42,918 bases of DNA from assembly GCA_020073365.1 (NCBI GenBank), contig JAIQFL010000081.1, positions 1 to 42,918 of the forward strand. Reading direction: 5' to 3'. Made by a program: the position numbers and the translations under genes. Shown piece after piece: positions 6,962 to 15,518 of the stretch (position 1 is its first letter; each line of letters opens with the position of its first letter). The notes below the pieces were generated by a model, which was given only the letters and a program-made list of their open reading frames with translations, was not told the origin of the DNA and did no database searches. This DNA is from Terriglobia bacterium (lineage in GTDB: Bacteria; Acidobacteriota; Terriglobia; Bryobacterales; Bryobacteraceae).

Positions 6962-8419
6962 ATGCCCGAACAGATCCTGCTGCAAGGTAAAATCCTAGGG
7001 ACAGAAGAGTTCCTGTTGGCCGCCTCCGCCGAAGGACGCTCTGCGCGATCCGCCGGCGAAGACCTGATCGCCGGCCGTTCGCAGTGGATTACGCTGCTGT
7101 GCGAAGTGTTGCCGCGAGCTCTGTTGGCGGAGTTGGGGCTGGCGCGCATTCTGCTGGGTTCGAGCGGCGGCGGCCAGTTCCTGCTGGTGCTTCCCGGCGA
7201 GGCCCGAGAGGCCGCGGAGAGTTTTCTTTCGGCCGCAGCACGGCAGATTGCCGAAATCGGCTCCGGCATTGTGAAGATCATCTGGGCCGTCACCGACAAT
7301 CTGGGTGACTGGGCGGTCATCCGCAAGCGCCTGAACGACCAGCTCGAAGGCAAACGCAATGCCCCCCTGGCCGACAACGCGCCCACCGCGTTCCAGCCTT
7401 TCCCCCGCGCCAACCATCAGGAGACCGACGCGTATTTCGCTAAAGAGCTCGGCGCCAAGGTGCGGGAGGCGTCCCGCGTCGGATGGTCTCCCGAGAACCC
7501 GGGAAAGGTGACGCCCGGCCAGGGCAAGCACACCTGGAGCCTCACTTCCAACCTGTCCCCGGATGGCATCATGCTGGCGCGCCACGCCGCGCCCTCGGAC
7601 GATGGCAAAACCACAGCGGTCGTGCAAACATTGGCCCGCCGTGCCCAGGGCCGCTCGATTTGGGGCGTCCTGCGCGGTGATGTCGATAACTTCAGCCTGC
7701 GTTTGCGCCGCGTCCACAGCATCGAAGAGCACGTGCCGCTGTCGGTGCTCTACAAGCAGTTCTTCGCCGGCGAGCTGGAAGTGCTTTGCTCGCTGCCGGA
7801 GTTCTGGCGCAAGGTCAGTATCATCTACTCCGGCGGCGATGATTTCGCGGTCTACGGTTCGTGGGACGCACTCATCGGCCTGGCGCGCGAAGTACAGCGG
7901 CTCTTCCACCGCTTCACCGAAGAGAACCTGAAAGACTATCCCGGCGCGGAAGGCAAAACCATCTCGATGGCCATCGCTCTCGCGCCCGAGATGTACTACC
8001 CGCTGGCGTCGATCTATGAAGAAGCCGGACGCAACCTGGACCTGGCGAAAGCCGCCGACAAGGACTGCATCTACCTGCTGGGCCGCATTCTCGAATGGCG
8101 GCACCTGGCGGACGCGTCGGAACTCAAGGACACGGTCACGCGCCTCATCCACGACTTCCGTATGTCCCGTCAGTTTCTGTATCAGTTGCGGAGTTTCTAC
8201 CGTCGCGAAGCCTACGCCGACGCGGCGGGAGAGACGCAACGCACGTGGCGCTTCCAGCGGCGCTTCAACCGGATCCTCAGCGGCACGCGCGACCGTGAGT
8301 TTCAAAAACTGCGCACGCACTTGATCAGCGAGCTGGTGGGGCGCAAATCGGCGGAAGTGAAGCTGCGGCCCGCGGGCCTGGTGGCCCTCGAATGGGCCAG
8401 ATTGGTGACAGAGGTTTAG
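6962..8419 (+). CDS. cas10: Cas10/Csm1, type III-A, HD-less short form with intact GGDD
   Basis: The product (485 residues from ATG 6962) starts directly in the first palm domain, with a degenerate SGGGQFLLVLP where an active palm has GGDD. It continues into a second palm with GVLRGDVDNF and the cyclase motif YSGGDDF, and ends in the helical C-terminal domain. Cas10 proteins are usually 650-850 residues. The N-terminal HD nuclease is absent, and no four-cysteine zinc ribbon lies between the palms. The expected activity is cyclic oligoadenylate (or a related nucleotide) synthesis on target RNA binding, without ssDNA cleavage. It is first of five tightly packed genes, with the csm2 ATG 3 nt after its stop. 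TGCTAAAGT at 6925-6933 may be an extended -10 promoter. Upstream in-frame codons overlap the divergent BON gene and are rejected as coding. Confidence 0.9.
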   Translation: MPEQILLQGKILGTEEFLLAASAEGRSARSAGEDLIAGRSQWITLLCEVLPRALLAELGLARILLGSSGGGQFLLVLPGEAREAAESFLSAAARQIAEIGSGIVKIIWAVTDNLGDWAVIRKRLNDQLEGKRNAPLADNAPTAFQPFPRANHQETDAYFAKELGAKVREASRVGWSPENPGKVTPGQGKHTWSLTSNLSPDGIMLARHAAPSDDGKTTAVVQTLARRAQGRSIWGVLRGDVDNFSLRLRRVHSIEEHVPLSVLYKQFFAGELEVLCSLPEFWRKVSIIYSGGDDFAVYGSWDALIGLAREVQRLFHRFTEENLKDYPGAEGKTISMAIALAPEMYYPLASIYEEAGRNLDLAKAADKDCIYLLGRILEWRHLADASELKDTVTRLIHDFRMSRQFLYQLRSFYRREAYADAAGETQRTWRFQRRFNRILSGTRDREFQKLRTHLISELVGRKSAEVKLRPAGLVALEWARLVTEV

Positions 8420-8422
8420 CAC

Positions 8423-8965
8423 ATGGCACAAGAGCAGGAACAACGGAAGGAAACCCGTCCCCCACGCGAGGGCCGGCCGCCCGGGGGACCGCCGCGGAGC
8501 GACCGCCCGGGTGGAGACCGGCCCGGCGGAGGGGCGCCCCATGGGCCCGGCGACCGTGGTGACCGCGGAGACCGGGGAGATCGTGGCGACCGGCGCGGCT
8601 TCGATCGGGGACGCCCCGAGGGTCCGCCTGAAATCGAGCTCGAAAAGCTCATCGGCGACAGCTTGTATCTCGACAACCAGGCCCACTCCATCGTCAGCCG
8701 CATACGCGACATGGACTCCGGTACCAAGACCCAGTTGCGGCGTCTCTATAGCGCCGTAAGGCGGGCCGTCCGCGCGCCGGAAAGCGAACGCCAGCACGAA
8801 TTCGTCATGCTGCGCGCCCGCCTGGCCTATACCATTGCGCGCCACGGGCTCCGCAGCCTCGACCAGCTCGAGAAACTGCTGCTCCAGGTGACGCGCAAGA
8901 ACGACAACCGCGGATACGAACGGTTCAAGGATCTATTCGAGGCCATCGTGGCCTACAACGAGTAA
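8423..8965 (+). CDS. csm2: Csm2 (Cas11) small subunit with long Arg/Gly/Asp-rich N-terminal tail
   Basis: Residues 71-180 are the all-helical Csm2 core: LEKLIGDSLYLDN, TKTQLRRLYSAVRRAV, MLRARLAYTIARHG, and the diagnostic ending FKDLFEAIVAYNE. Csm2 subunits line the filament groove of the type III-A complex and contact the crRNA-target duplex. Residues 1-70 are an unusual low-complexity extension of Gly, Pro, Arg and Asp that includes a GDR triplet repeated about five times (around 8547-8600). The repeated triplets use different synonymous codons, so the repeat looks maintained at the protein level and not freshly expanded. The family is normally 120-150 residues, so the tail is an addition. 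It is translated between cas10 and csm3 with 3-nt gaps on both sides. Confidence 0.88.
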   Translation: MAQEQEQRKETRPPREGRPPGGPPRSDRPGGDRPGGGAPHGPGDRGDRGDRGDRGDRRGFDRGRPEGPPEIELEKLIGDSLYLDNQAHSIVSRIRDMDSGTKTQLRRLYSAVRRAVRAPESERQHEFVMLRARLAYTIARHGLRSLDQLEKLLLQVTRKNDNRGYERFKDLFEAIVAYNE

Positions 8966-8968
8966 AGC

Positions 8969-9808
8969 ATGAGCGCACATACCTCCCAGACCGAGTTGAA
9001 ACTGATCGGCAAGCTGATCCTCGAAGGTGAAATGACGTGTGAAACCGGACTGCACGTTGGTGCGGGTAAGGGATCGCTCGAAATCGGGGGTTCCGATAAT
9101 CCCGTGGTCAAGGACGCGTTTGGCCGTCCCTACGTGCCCGGCAGCTCCCTGCGCGGCAAGATCCGCTCGCTGCTGGAGCAGTCCACCGGCATGGCCGTCC
9201 CCTCCGAGCTCGTTTTTCTTTCGCGCCGCAAAGGGCAGGAAGTGCGCATCCATCAAAGCGACCGTCCCGACGACGAGATCTGCCTGCTCTTCGGACGCAA
9301 TCCGGGACGCATGGAGCGCGTCCAGGGCGAAACGCTGGACACCTCGCAGGCAACCCCGGCGCGGCTGGCGGTTTTCGACGCTCCACTCGACCCCGAAAGC
9401 ATCACCTCCCAGATGCGCGAGAACCTGGACGATGAGCTCACCGAAGTGAAGAGCGAGAACGCCATCGACCGCATCACCTCGCAGGCCAATCCGCGCACGC
9501 TCGAACGCGTGCCCGCGGGCGCACGTTTCCGCACGCGCTGGGTGATGGATGTGCTCTGCGAAGAGGACGCGCCGCTCTTCCATCGCGTGCTCGAAGGCCT
9601 GCGCCTTCTGGAAGACGATTCGCTCGGCGGTGGCGGTTCCCGCGGCAGCGGGCGGGTGAGTTTCTCCAAACTGCGGCTGGTGTGGCGCGGCAGGAACTAT
9701 TATGCGTCCGGTGCGCCCGAAAAGGAGATCGGCGCGGGTCCCCAGATCGCCGCCATCCAGGCCGCCGTGACCGAATCCGCCTTCTCCTTTTTGCGTGACG
9801 AGTCATGA
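8969..9808 (+). CDS. csm3: Csm3 (Cas7) backbone subunit and target-RNA nuclease
   Basis: The 279-residue RAMP protein has the Csm3 signatures in order: TGLHVGAGKG, the catalytic-loop GGSDNPVVKD, YVPGSSLRGKIRSLLE, LLFGR, the central ENAIDRITSQANPRTLERVPAG, and the glycine-rich loop SLGGGGSRGSGRVSF. Asp43 aligns with the catalytic Asp32 of Staphylococcus epidermidis Csm3, so target RNA cleavage every six nucleotides should be intact. Length is slightly above the usual 220-260 because of a C-terminal extension of about 35 residues (NYYASGAPEKEIGAG onward). Its stop (TGA 9806-9808) overlaps an ATG that opens a 24-codon mini-ORF leading to csm4. Confidence 0.93.
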   Translation: MSAHTSQTELKLIGKLILEGEMTCETGLHVGAGKGSLEIGGSDNPVVKDAFGRPYVPGSSLRGKIRSLLEQSTGMAVPSELVFLSRRKGQEVRIHQSDRPDDEICLLFGRNPGRMERVQGETLDTSQATPARLAVFDAPLDPESITSQMRENLDDELTEVKSENAIDRITSQANPRTLERVPAGARFRTRWVMDVLCEEDAPLFHRVLEGLRLLEDDSLGGGGSRGSGRVSFSKLRLVWRGRNYYASGAPEKEIGAGPQIAAIQAAVTESAFSFLRDES

Positions 9809-9891
9809 ATCCGGGACTGGGCATGAGACATGGGGCCCGGGAAGAAATGCCGTTGGTGGGGAGCCCGCGCGAAGCATGAATCCGGGACTGG
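9804..9891 (+). repeat. 17-bp direct repeat that inserted a 24-codon mini-ORF between csm3 and csm4
   Basis: CATGAATCCGGGACTGG occurs at 9804-9820 and again, exactly, at 9875-9891, an offset of 71 nt. The second copy is the true csm4 start (MNPGL). The first copy begins an ORF of 24 codons (9805-9879) that opens on an ATGA overlap with the csm3 stop and closes on an ATGA overlap with the csm4 start. Removing one repeat unit would leave csm3 and csm4 joined by a single ATGA overlap, probably the ancestral state. Confidence 0.85.
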
Positions 9892-11600
9892 TCGTTAAAC
9901 TGCGTCCCGCCGGTCCCTGGCGCATCGGACCGGATTCCGGCGCGCGCAACCGTGTGGACTTCATCTATCACAGCGATTCGCTGTATTCGGCGGTCACGTC
10001 CGCCATGGCGCGGTTGGGGTCGCTCGACGAGTGGCTCGACGCCACCGCGCGCAAGCCAGAGGGGGCGTTCGCGCCGGCGGTGTGTTTCAGCTCCTGCTTC
10101 CCGTTCCTGGACGAGATCGGTTTTGTGGTTCCGCCCCGTACCATCTGGCCGCCTACTTCTCCCTCGTTGATGTCCGCGCGGGTTCGCTGGAAAAGCGCCC
10201 GCTTCGTGCCCCTGGGCATCGTGCAGGCGATCCTGGCGGGACAGCGGCTCGACGAGAACCATTGGAGCGTGGATGGCGCCAGCGAATGCCTGGTTCCGGC
10301 CGGCCGCCCCGGCCCGTTCCGCTCCGGCGTCCGCTGGAGCGCCGCGGTGGATCGTCTGACAGGTTCCAGCGAGCGTCATTCCACCGCCTGTCTCGAATTC
10401 CGCCCCGGAGCCGGCCTGTGGACCATCGTATCTTTTGTGGACCAGGCCGCCCAGGCCCGCTGGTTGGAGCCCATCAAGGCCGCATTCCGCCTGTTGGCCG
10501 ACACCGGTTTCGGAGGCGAGCGCTCCCGTGGCTGGGGGCGCGCGGAGTCCCCCGAATTCATCGATGGCACCCTGCCCGACATGATCCTCCCTCCGCCGCC
10601 GCCACCAGAGCAAGTCCCGGAGTCCCCCGTGCTTGTGGGAGAGCCGGAACATCCTGCAACCGGGGTCCCCGACCTGCCCGGCGAACACGAAGCCGAGCCG
10701 GTGTCCGCATCACCAGTCCCCGAACTGCCCATCGAGGCGGCAACCGAGCTCGTTTCCGTACCGCCAGCCCCCGTCCCGACAGAGGGCGCCGCCGAGCCAG
10801 TCGAGGAACTCGAGCCCGTCACCCAGCAATACGCAGTCGAGCCCGTCGACCAAGCTGCAGCCGAATCTCCCGATGAACCGGCGCCCCCGATCGAAGATCC
10901 GCAACCCAAGCCCCCAGGCACGGAGCCGCCCGTTGACGAGCCCCCGGCCACAGAGCCCCGCGTCGAAGATCCACAGCCCGAGCCGCCGGTCACAGAGCCC
11001 CCGGTCACGGATCCGCCCATCGAAGGCCCCCCAGCCGATCCGTCCGAGCCTGGGGAGGCGCGGGCAGCCCTAAGGGCACCATCCGAACTCGCGCCCCTCG
11101 CCGCAGACACGTCACCAGTTCCGCCGGAACCCGAACCAGCGCTCGTTCCCGAACCCGAGCCCGCTCCGCCGACGTCCGAACCGGCCGCGGAACCAGCGCC
11201 GCCTGTCGCCGAGTTGCCCCCTCCCGAGCCGGAGCCCCCGGCTCCCGAGCCGGTCTCTGCCCAACCCCCAACCCCTGACTTCGCCCCGGCCCCCGGCCCC
11301 CGGCCCCTGGCCCCTGCTTCCCACGCCCACTGGCTGCTATCCCTCTTCACTCCCGCGCCCGGCGATGCCGTCGACTGGCGCCGCGGCAACTACACCGTGC
11401 TGGCCCGGGGCGGGCGCGTCGACAGCCCCGCCGGCTCCGGCGAGCTCAAGAAGCAAATCCAGATGGTTGCCGAGGGCTCCGTGGTGTACGCGCCATCCGG
11501 GCCGTGCGGTTCCGCCGCGGATGTGGCTCCTGACGGCTTTGCCCATCCCGTTTTCCGCGCCGGTTTCGCGGTTTCCATCCCCCTGCCGGAGGTGAGCTGA
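9876..11600 (+). CDS. csm4: Csm4 (Cas5) with a ~245-residue Pro/Glu-rich insertion
   Basis: The 574-residue product opens with a Csm4 RAMP fold: LVVKLRPAGPWRIGPDSG, FIYHSDSLYSAVTSAM, VCFSSCFPFLDE, and the glycine-rich loop DTGFGGERSRGWGRAE near residue 215. From about residue 238 to 482 the sequence is almost entirely Pro, Glu, Ala, Val and Thr, with short repeats such as EDPQPEPP and VTEPPVT. From about residue 485 a structured 90-residue C-terminus resumes (HWLLSLFTP, RRGNYTVLARGGR, HPVFRAGFAVSIPLP), as expected for the end of Csm4. Csm4 is normally about 300 residues, and the two folded parts together fit that length. Csm4 binds the 5' crRNA handle and contacts Cas10. ATG 9876 is chosen because homology starts there; an in-frame GTG at 9795 would only add duplicated sequence. 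The stop overlaps the csm5 start (TGATG). Confidence 0.88.
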   Translation: MNPGLVVKLRPAGPWRIGPDSGARNRVDFIYHSDSLYSAVTSAMARLGSLDEWLDATARKPEGAFAPAVCFSSCFPFLDEIGFVVPPRTIWPPTSPSLMSARVRWKSARFVPLGIVQAILAGQRLDENHWSVDGASECLVPAGRPGPFRSGVRWSAAVDRLTGSSERHSTACLEFRPGAGLWTIVSFVDQAAQARWLEPIKAAFRLLADTGFGGERSRGWGRAESPEFIDGTLPDMILPPPPPPEQVPESPVLVGEPEHPATGVPDLPGEHEAEPVSASPVPELPIEAATELVSVPPAPVPTEGAAEPVEELEPVTQQYAVEPVDQAAAESPDEPAPPIEDPQPKPPGTEPPVDEPPATEPRVEDPQPEPPVTEPPVTDPPIEGPPADPSEPGEARAALRAPSELAPLAADTSPVPPEPEPALVPEPEPAPPTSEPAAEPAPPVAELPPPEPEPPAPEPVSAQPPTPDFAPAPGPRPLAPASHAHWLLSLFTPAPGDAVDWRRGNYTVLARGGRVDSPAGSGELKKQIQMVAEGSVVYAPSGPCGSAADVAPDGFAHPVFRAGFAVSIPLPEVS

Positions 11601-12751
11601 TGCGCTACCGCCTCACATGTTTAACTCCGCTGCTGGTCGGTGACGGGCGCAAACTGAGCCCCATCGACTATATGGTCTGGAAGGACCACGTCAACGTCCT
11701 GGACCAGTGGCGCATCTTCCGGCTCCTGGCCAAAGGCCCGCGCCTGGAGGGCTATCTCACCCAGCTCAAGACCGCGGAGAAGCTCGATTTTGCTTCCTGG
11801 GGCGGGTTCGCGCAGAACTTCGCCGGCCGCCGGATACCCTTCGAAAATGCGGCCTATTCTACTTATTGGAATCGCGCCATGGGTGAAAGCCTCCACATCC
11901 CCACCTTTGCCTCGGGCGCTTCGGGGCCATACATTCCCGGCACCGCCATCAAGGGCGCGTTGCGCACCGGCATGGTATTCGCGAACTGGCGAGACGGCAT
12001 GCTGCAGGACGTGCGGGCCCGGGTGGAGAGCGGCGAACGCGTGCCGCGCCGTCCTGCCGAGATCGTGGAGGACCAGGCCCTCGGCAACGCCGGTTCCAAC
12101 CGCATGCGCTTCGTGAACGCCGGCGACTCCACGCCCATCGCGGCGTCGGAGTTCAAAGTCTACCTGTTGCGCACCTCCACCTTGCAGCCGCGCGGCAGCA
12201 GTTTTACGCTCGGATGGAAGCAGAGCCCGCGGGGCACTGTGGACGGCGCCCGTCCCGAAGAGAGCACCCCGGCTTTTGCCGAGATGGCCGTTCCAGGCAC
12301 GTCCTTCGAAGGCCATTGGAACGAGAAGACGTTCTTCCTGCAGCCCGACGTCCGGCGCTCGGTTCGCTGGCCGGACTCATTCAATCGCGCCAAAATCTTC
12401 GAGGCAGTGAACGTCTACGCCGCGGGCTTGCTGGCCCTGCAGCGGCAGTACGCCTCCTGGGCCGGCATGGGGTTGCTCGATAAGAACCTGGAAGAACTGG
12501 AGCAGCGGCTAGCCGATGCCCGCGAGAAGGGCCGTTGTCTGCTTACCCTCGGATGGGGCGGCGGACTTCTCACCAAAAGCGCCTGGCTGGACACCACCAA
12601 TACCGACTATCGGCAGATCCTGCAGCAGTTCTCGATATACAACCGCGCCCTCTCCACGAACCTGCCGTTCCCCAAGACCCGCCGCATCGTGTTCCTGGGC
12701 AATCGCCCGGCAACGCTCCCCGGTTGGGCTGAGCTTGCTATCGAAGAGTGA
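11600..12751 (+). CDS. csm5: Csm5 (Cas7-like) crRNA 3'-end subunit
   Basis: The 383-residue protein shows the Csm5 pattern. It starts with YRLTCLTPLLVGDGRKLSPIDYMVWKD, has the RAMP segment GPYIPGTAIKGALRTGMVF at about residues 111-130, an EDQALGNAGSNRMRFVNAGDS block, and a C-terminal TLGWGGGLLTKSAW glycine-rich loop. Csm5 caps the complex and is needed for crRNA maturation in studied III-A systems. The ATG overlaps the csm4 stop by one base, implying translational coupling. It is the last gene of the operon. The next 130 nt hold two small inverted repeats (12790-12810 and 12818-12840) but no CRISPR repeat, and no cas6, csm6, cas1 or cas2 follows. Confidence 0.9.
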   Translation: MRYRLTCLTPLLVGDGRKLSPIDYMVWKDHVNVLDQWRIFRLLAKGPRLEGYLTQLKTAEKLDFASWGGFAQNFAGRRIPFENAAYSTYWNRAMGESLHIPTFASGASGPYIPGTAIKGALRTGMVFANWRDGMLQDVRARVESGERVPRRPAEIVEDQALGNAGSNRMRFVNAGDSTPIAASEFKVYLLRTSTLQPRGSSFTLGWKQSPRGTVDGARPEESTPAFAEMAVPGTSFEGHWNEKTFFLQPDVRRSVRWPDSFNRAKIFEAVNVYAAGLLALQRQYASWAGMGLLDKNLEELEQRLADAREKGRCLLTLGWGGGLLTKSAWLDTTNTDYRQILQQFSIYNRALSTNLPFPKTRRIVFLGNRPATLPGWAELAIEE

Positions 12752-12883
12752 GGGAGAGAAGCCACCCCTCGATCCACCCCAATTTGGCTGTCCTTTAGGA
12801 CACCATCCTCGATTTCTGCCGGATCATTTTCTCCGGCCTCGCCCACGCGGTAGAATCAAGATATCCAGGAAGAGCAAAGAAGA

Positions 12884-13132
12884 ATGCTGCACATCGATAA
12901 CCCCGAAGCGGACGAACTCGCGCGCCTTCTTGCCAAGAGGACCGGCCGCGGGATCACTGAGGTCGTAATCCACGCCTTACGCGAGCAACTGAAGCGGGAA
13001 GAGGGGACCTCCTCCCCGGATCTGGCGGAAGCTCTTATGGAAATCGGACGCCACTGTGCCGCCTTGCCCGATCGGGATCTACGCAGCGCCGAGGAGATCC
13101 TGGGATACGACGAGCGCGGCGTATGGTCATAG
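12884..13132 (+). CDS. vapB: VapB-type antitoxin
   Basis: The 82-residue protein resembles the Rv0623/PSK-type VapB family. A short N-terminal strand (LHIDNPEADELARLLAKRTG) is followed by the DNA-binding helices ITEVVIHALREQLKREE. The characteristic toxin-wrapping end DLRSAEEILGYDERG completes it. It should dimerise, repress its own operon and neutralise the PIN toxin. AAGAAG serves as the ribosome-binding site. TAGAAT at about 12852 could be a -10 box, and the hairpin GCCGGA/TCCGGC just before it could be an operator. Its last 10 nt overlap vapC. Confidence 0.85.
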   Translation: MLHIDNPEADELARLLAKRTGRGITEVVIHALREQLKREEGTSSPDLAEALMEIGRHCAALPDRDLRSAEEILGYDERGVWS

Positions 13133-13524
13133 ACACTTCTGCTCTGATTGCAATCCTGCAACAGGAACCGGAGGCTGGTCCCTACGCCCGAGCGATCGGA
13201 TCGGATCCGGTCCGGCTGGTTTCATCCGTTTCGGCATTGGAAACAGCGATCGTCATCGAGAGCCGCAAAGGCCCATCTGGTGGCCGCGACTTCGACCTTC
13301 TGTTGCATGAGGCCAGAGCCGAGGTTGTGCCATTCACCGTCGAGCAGTTCGAAATTGCTCGCGGAGCCTATCGCAAATTCGGGAAGGGACGCCATCCTGC
13401 CGCTCTGAACTTCGGAGACTGTTGCACCTACGCGCTGGCCAAGGTTTCGGGCGAGGCGCTACTCGCTAAAGGAAACGATTTCCCGCGGACCGATATCCAG
13501 CTCACGGGAATTGGCGCCGAATAA
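13123..13524 (+). CDS. vapC: VapC PIN-domain ribonuclease toxin
   Basis: The 133-residue PIN protein has the acidic active-site set: VIDTSALIAIL (Asp4), SALETAIVIE (Glu), LNFGDCCTYALAK (Asp) and LLAKGNDFPRTDI (Asp). VapC toxins cleave specific RNAs, often tRNA anticodon loops, when the labile antitoxin is lost. The ATG lies inside the last codons of vapB (10-nt overlap), a classic coupled arrangement. All catalytic residues are present, so the toxin is probably functional. It directly follows the csm operon, but its own upstream region suggests separate transcription. Confidence 0.9.
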   Translation: MVIDTSALIAILQQEPEAGPYARAIGSDPVRLVSSVSALETAIVIESRKGPSGGRDFDLLLHEARAEVVPFTVEQFEIARGAYRKFGKGRHPAALNFGDCCTYALAKVSGEALLAKGNDFPRTDIQLTGIGAE

Positions 13525-13724
13525 GGAATAGGGACTGGGCTCTGGAACTCGTGACCCGTTTTTGACAAACACGTAGATAAACGCAGCGGGCATCACAAAT
13601 GCCGCCGGGATGCGCCTCATCAATCCGCCAATAAGGTCGAATCATCGTCCCCAGGGCGGCGGACGCCTTCCCCCACCCCGCCAACGGAGCGAACCCGGCA
13701 CACCTGTGCCCGCCATTCACGGGA

Positions 13725-13754
13725 TTGACCACCTCAACTCATTCGATCTAAAAT
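13725..13754 (+). promoter_or_regulatory. Sigma70-like promoter of the GWxTD gene
   Basis: TTGACC (13725-13730) and TAAAAT (13749-13754) are 18 bp apart, each matching consensus at five of six positions. Transcription would begin near 13761. That rules out ATG 13757 as the translation start and supports ATG 13799. Confidence 0.6.
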
Positions 13755-13798
13755 GAATGTCAGCCGAAATAGCCTGTCTGAGGAAAGCGGTGAGCCGT

Positions 13799-15478
<1,680 letters not shown>

Positions 15479-15518
15479 AGATAAGCGGGTTTTCCCCGCA
15501 CTTGAAAACGAGCGTCGG

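Noticed and set aside
6995..8845. 616-codon minus-strand open frame opposite cas10 and csm2
   Set aside because: The opposite strand encodes clear Cas10 and Csm2 motifs, and the minus frame has no recognisable protein.
9474..11389. Long minus-strand open frames (337 and 404 codons) opposite csm3 and csm4
   Set aside because: They are Gly/Ser- and Arg-rich shadows of the GC-rich csm genes, with no domain and no ribosome-binding site.
12752..12883. CRISPR repeat or leader after csm5
   Set aside because: The gap holds only two small unrelated inverted repeats; no sequence recurs.
13562..13590. TTGACA downstream of vapC as a promoter
   Set aside because: No acceptable -10 box lies 16-18 bp downstream; the pair at 13725-13754 is better placed.
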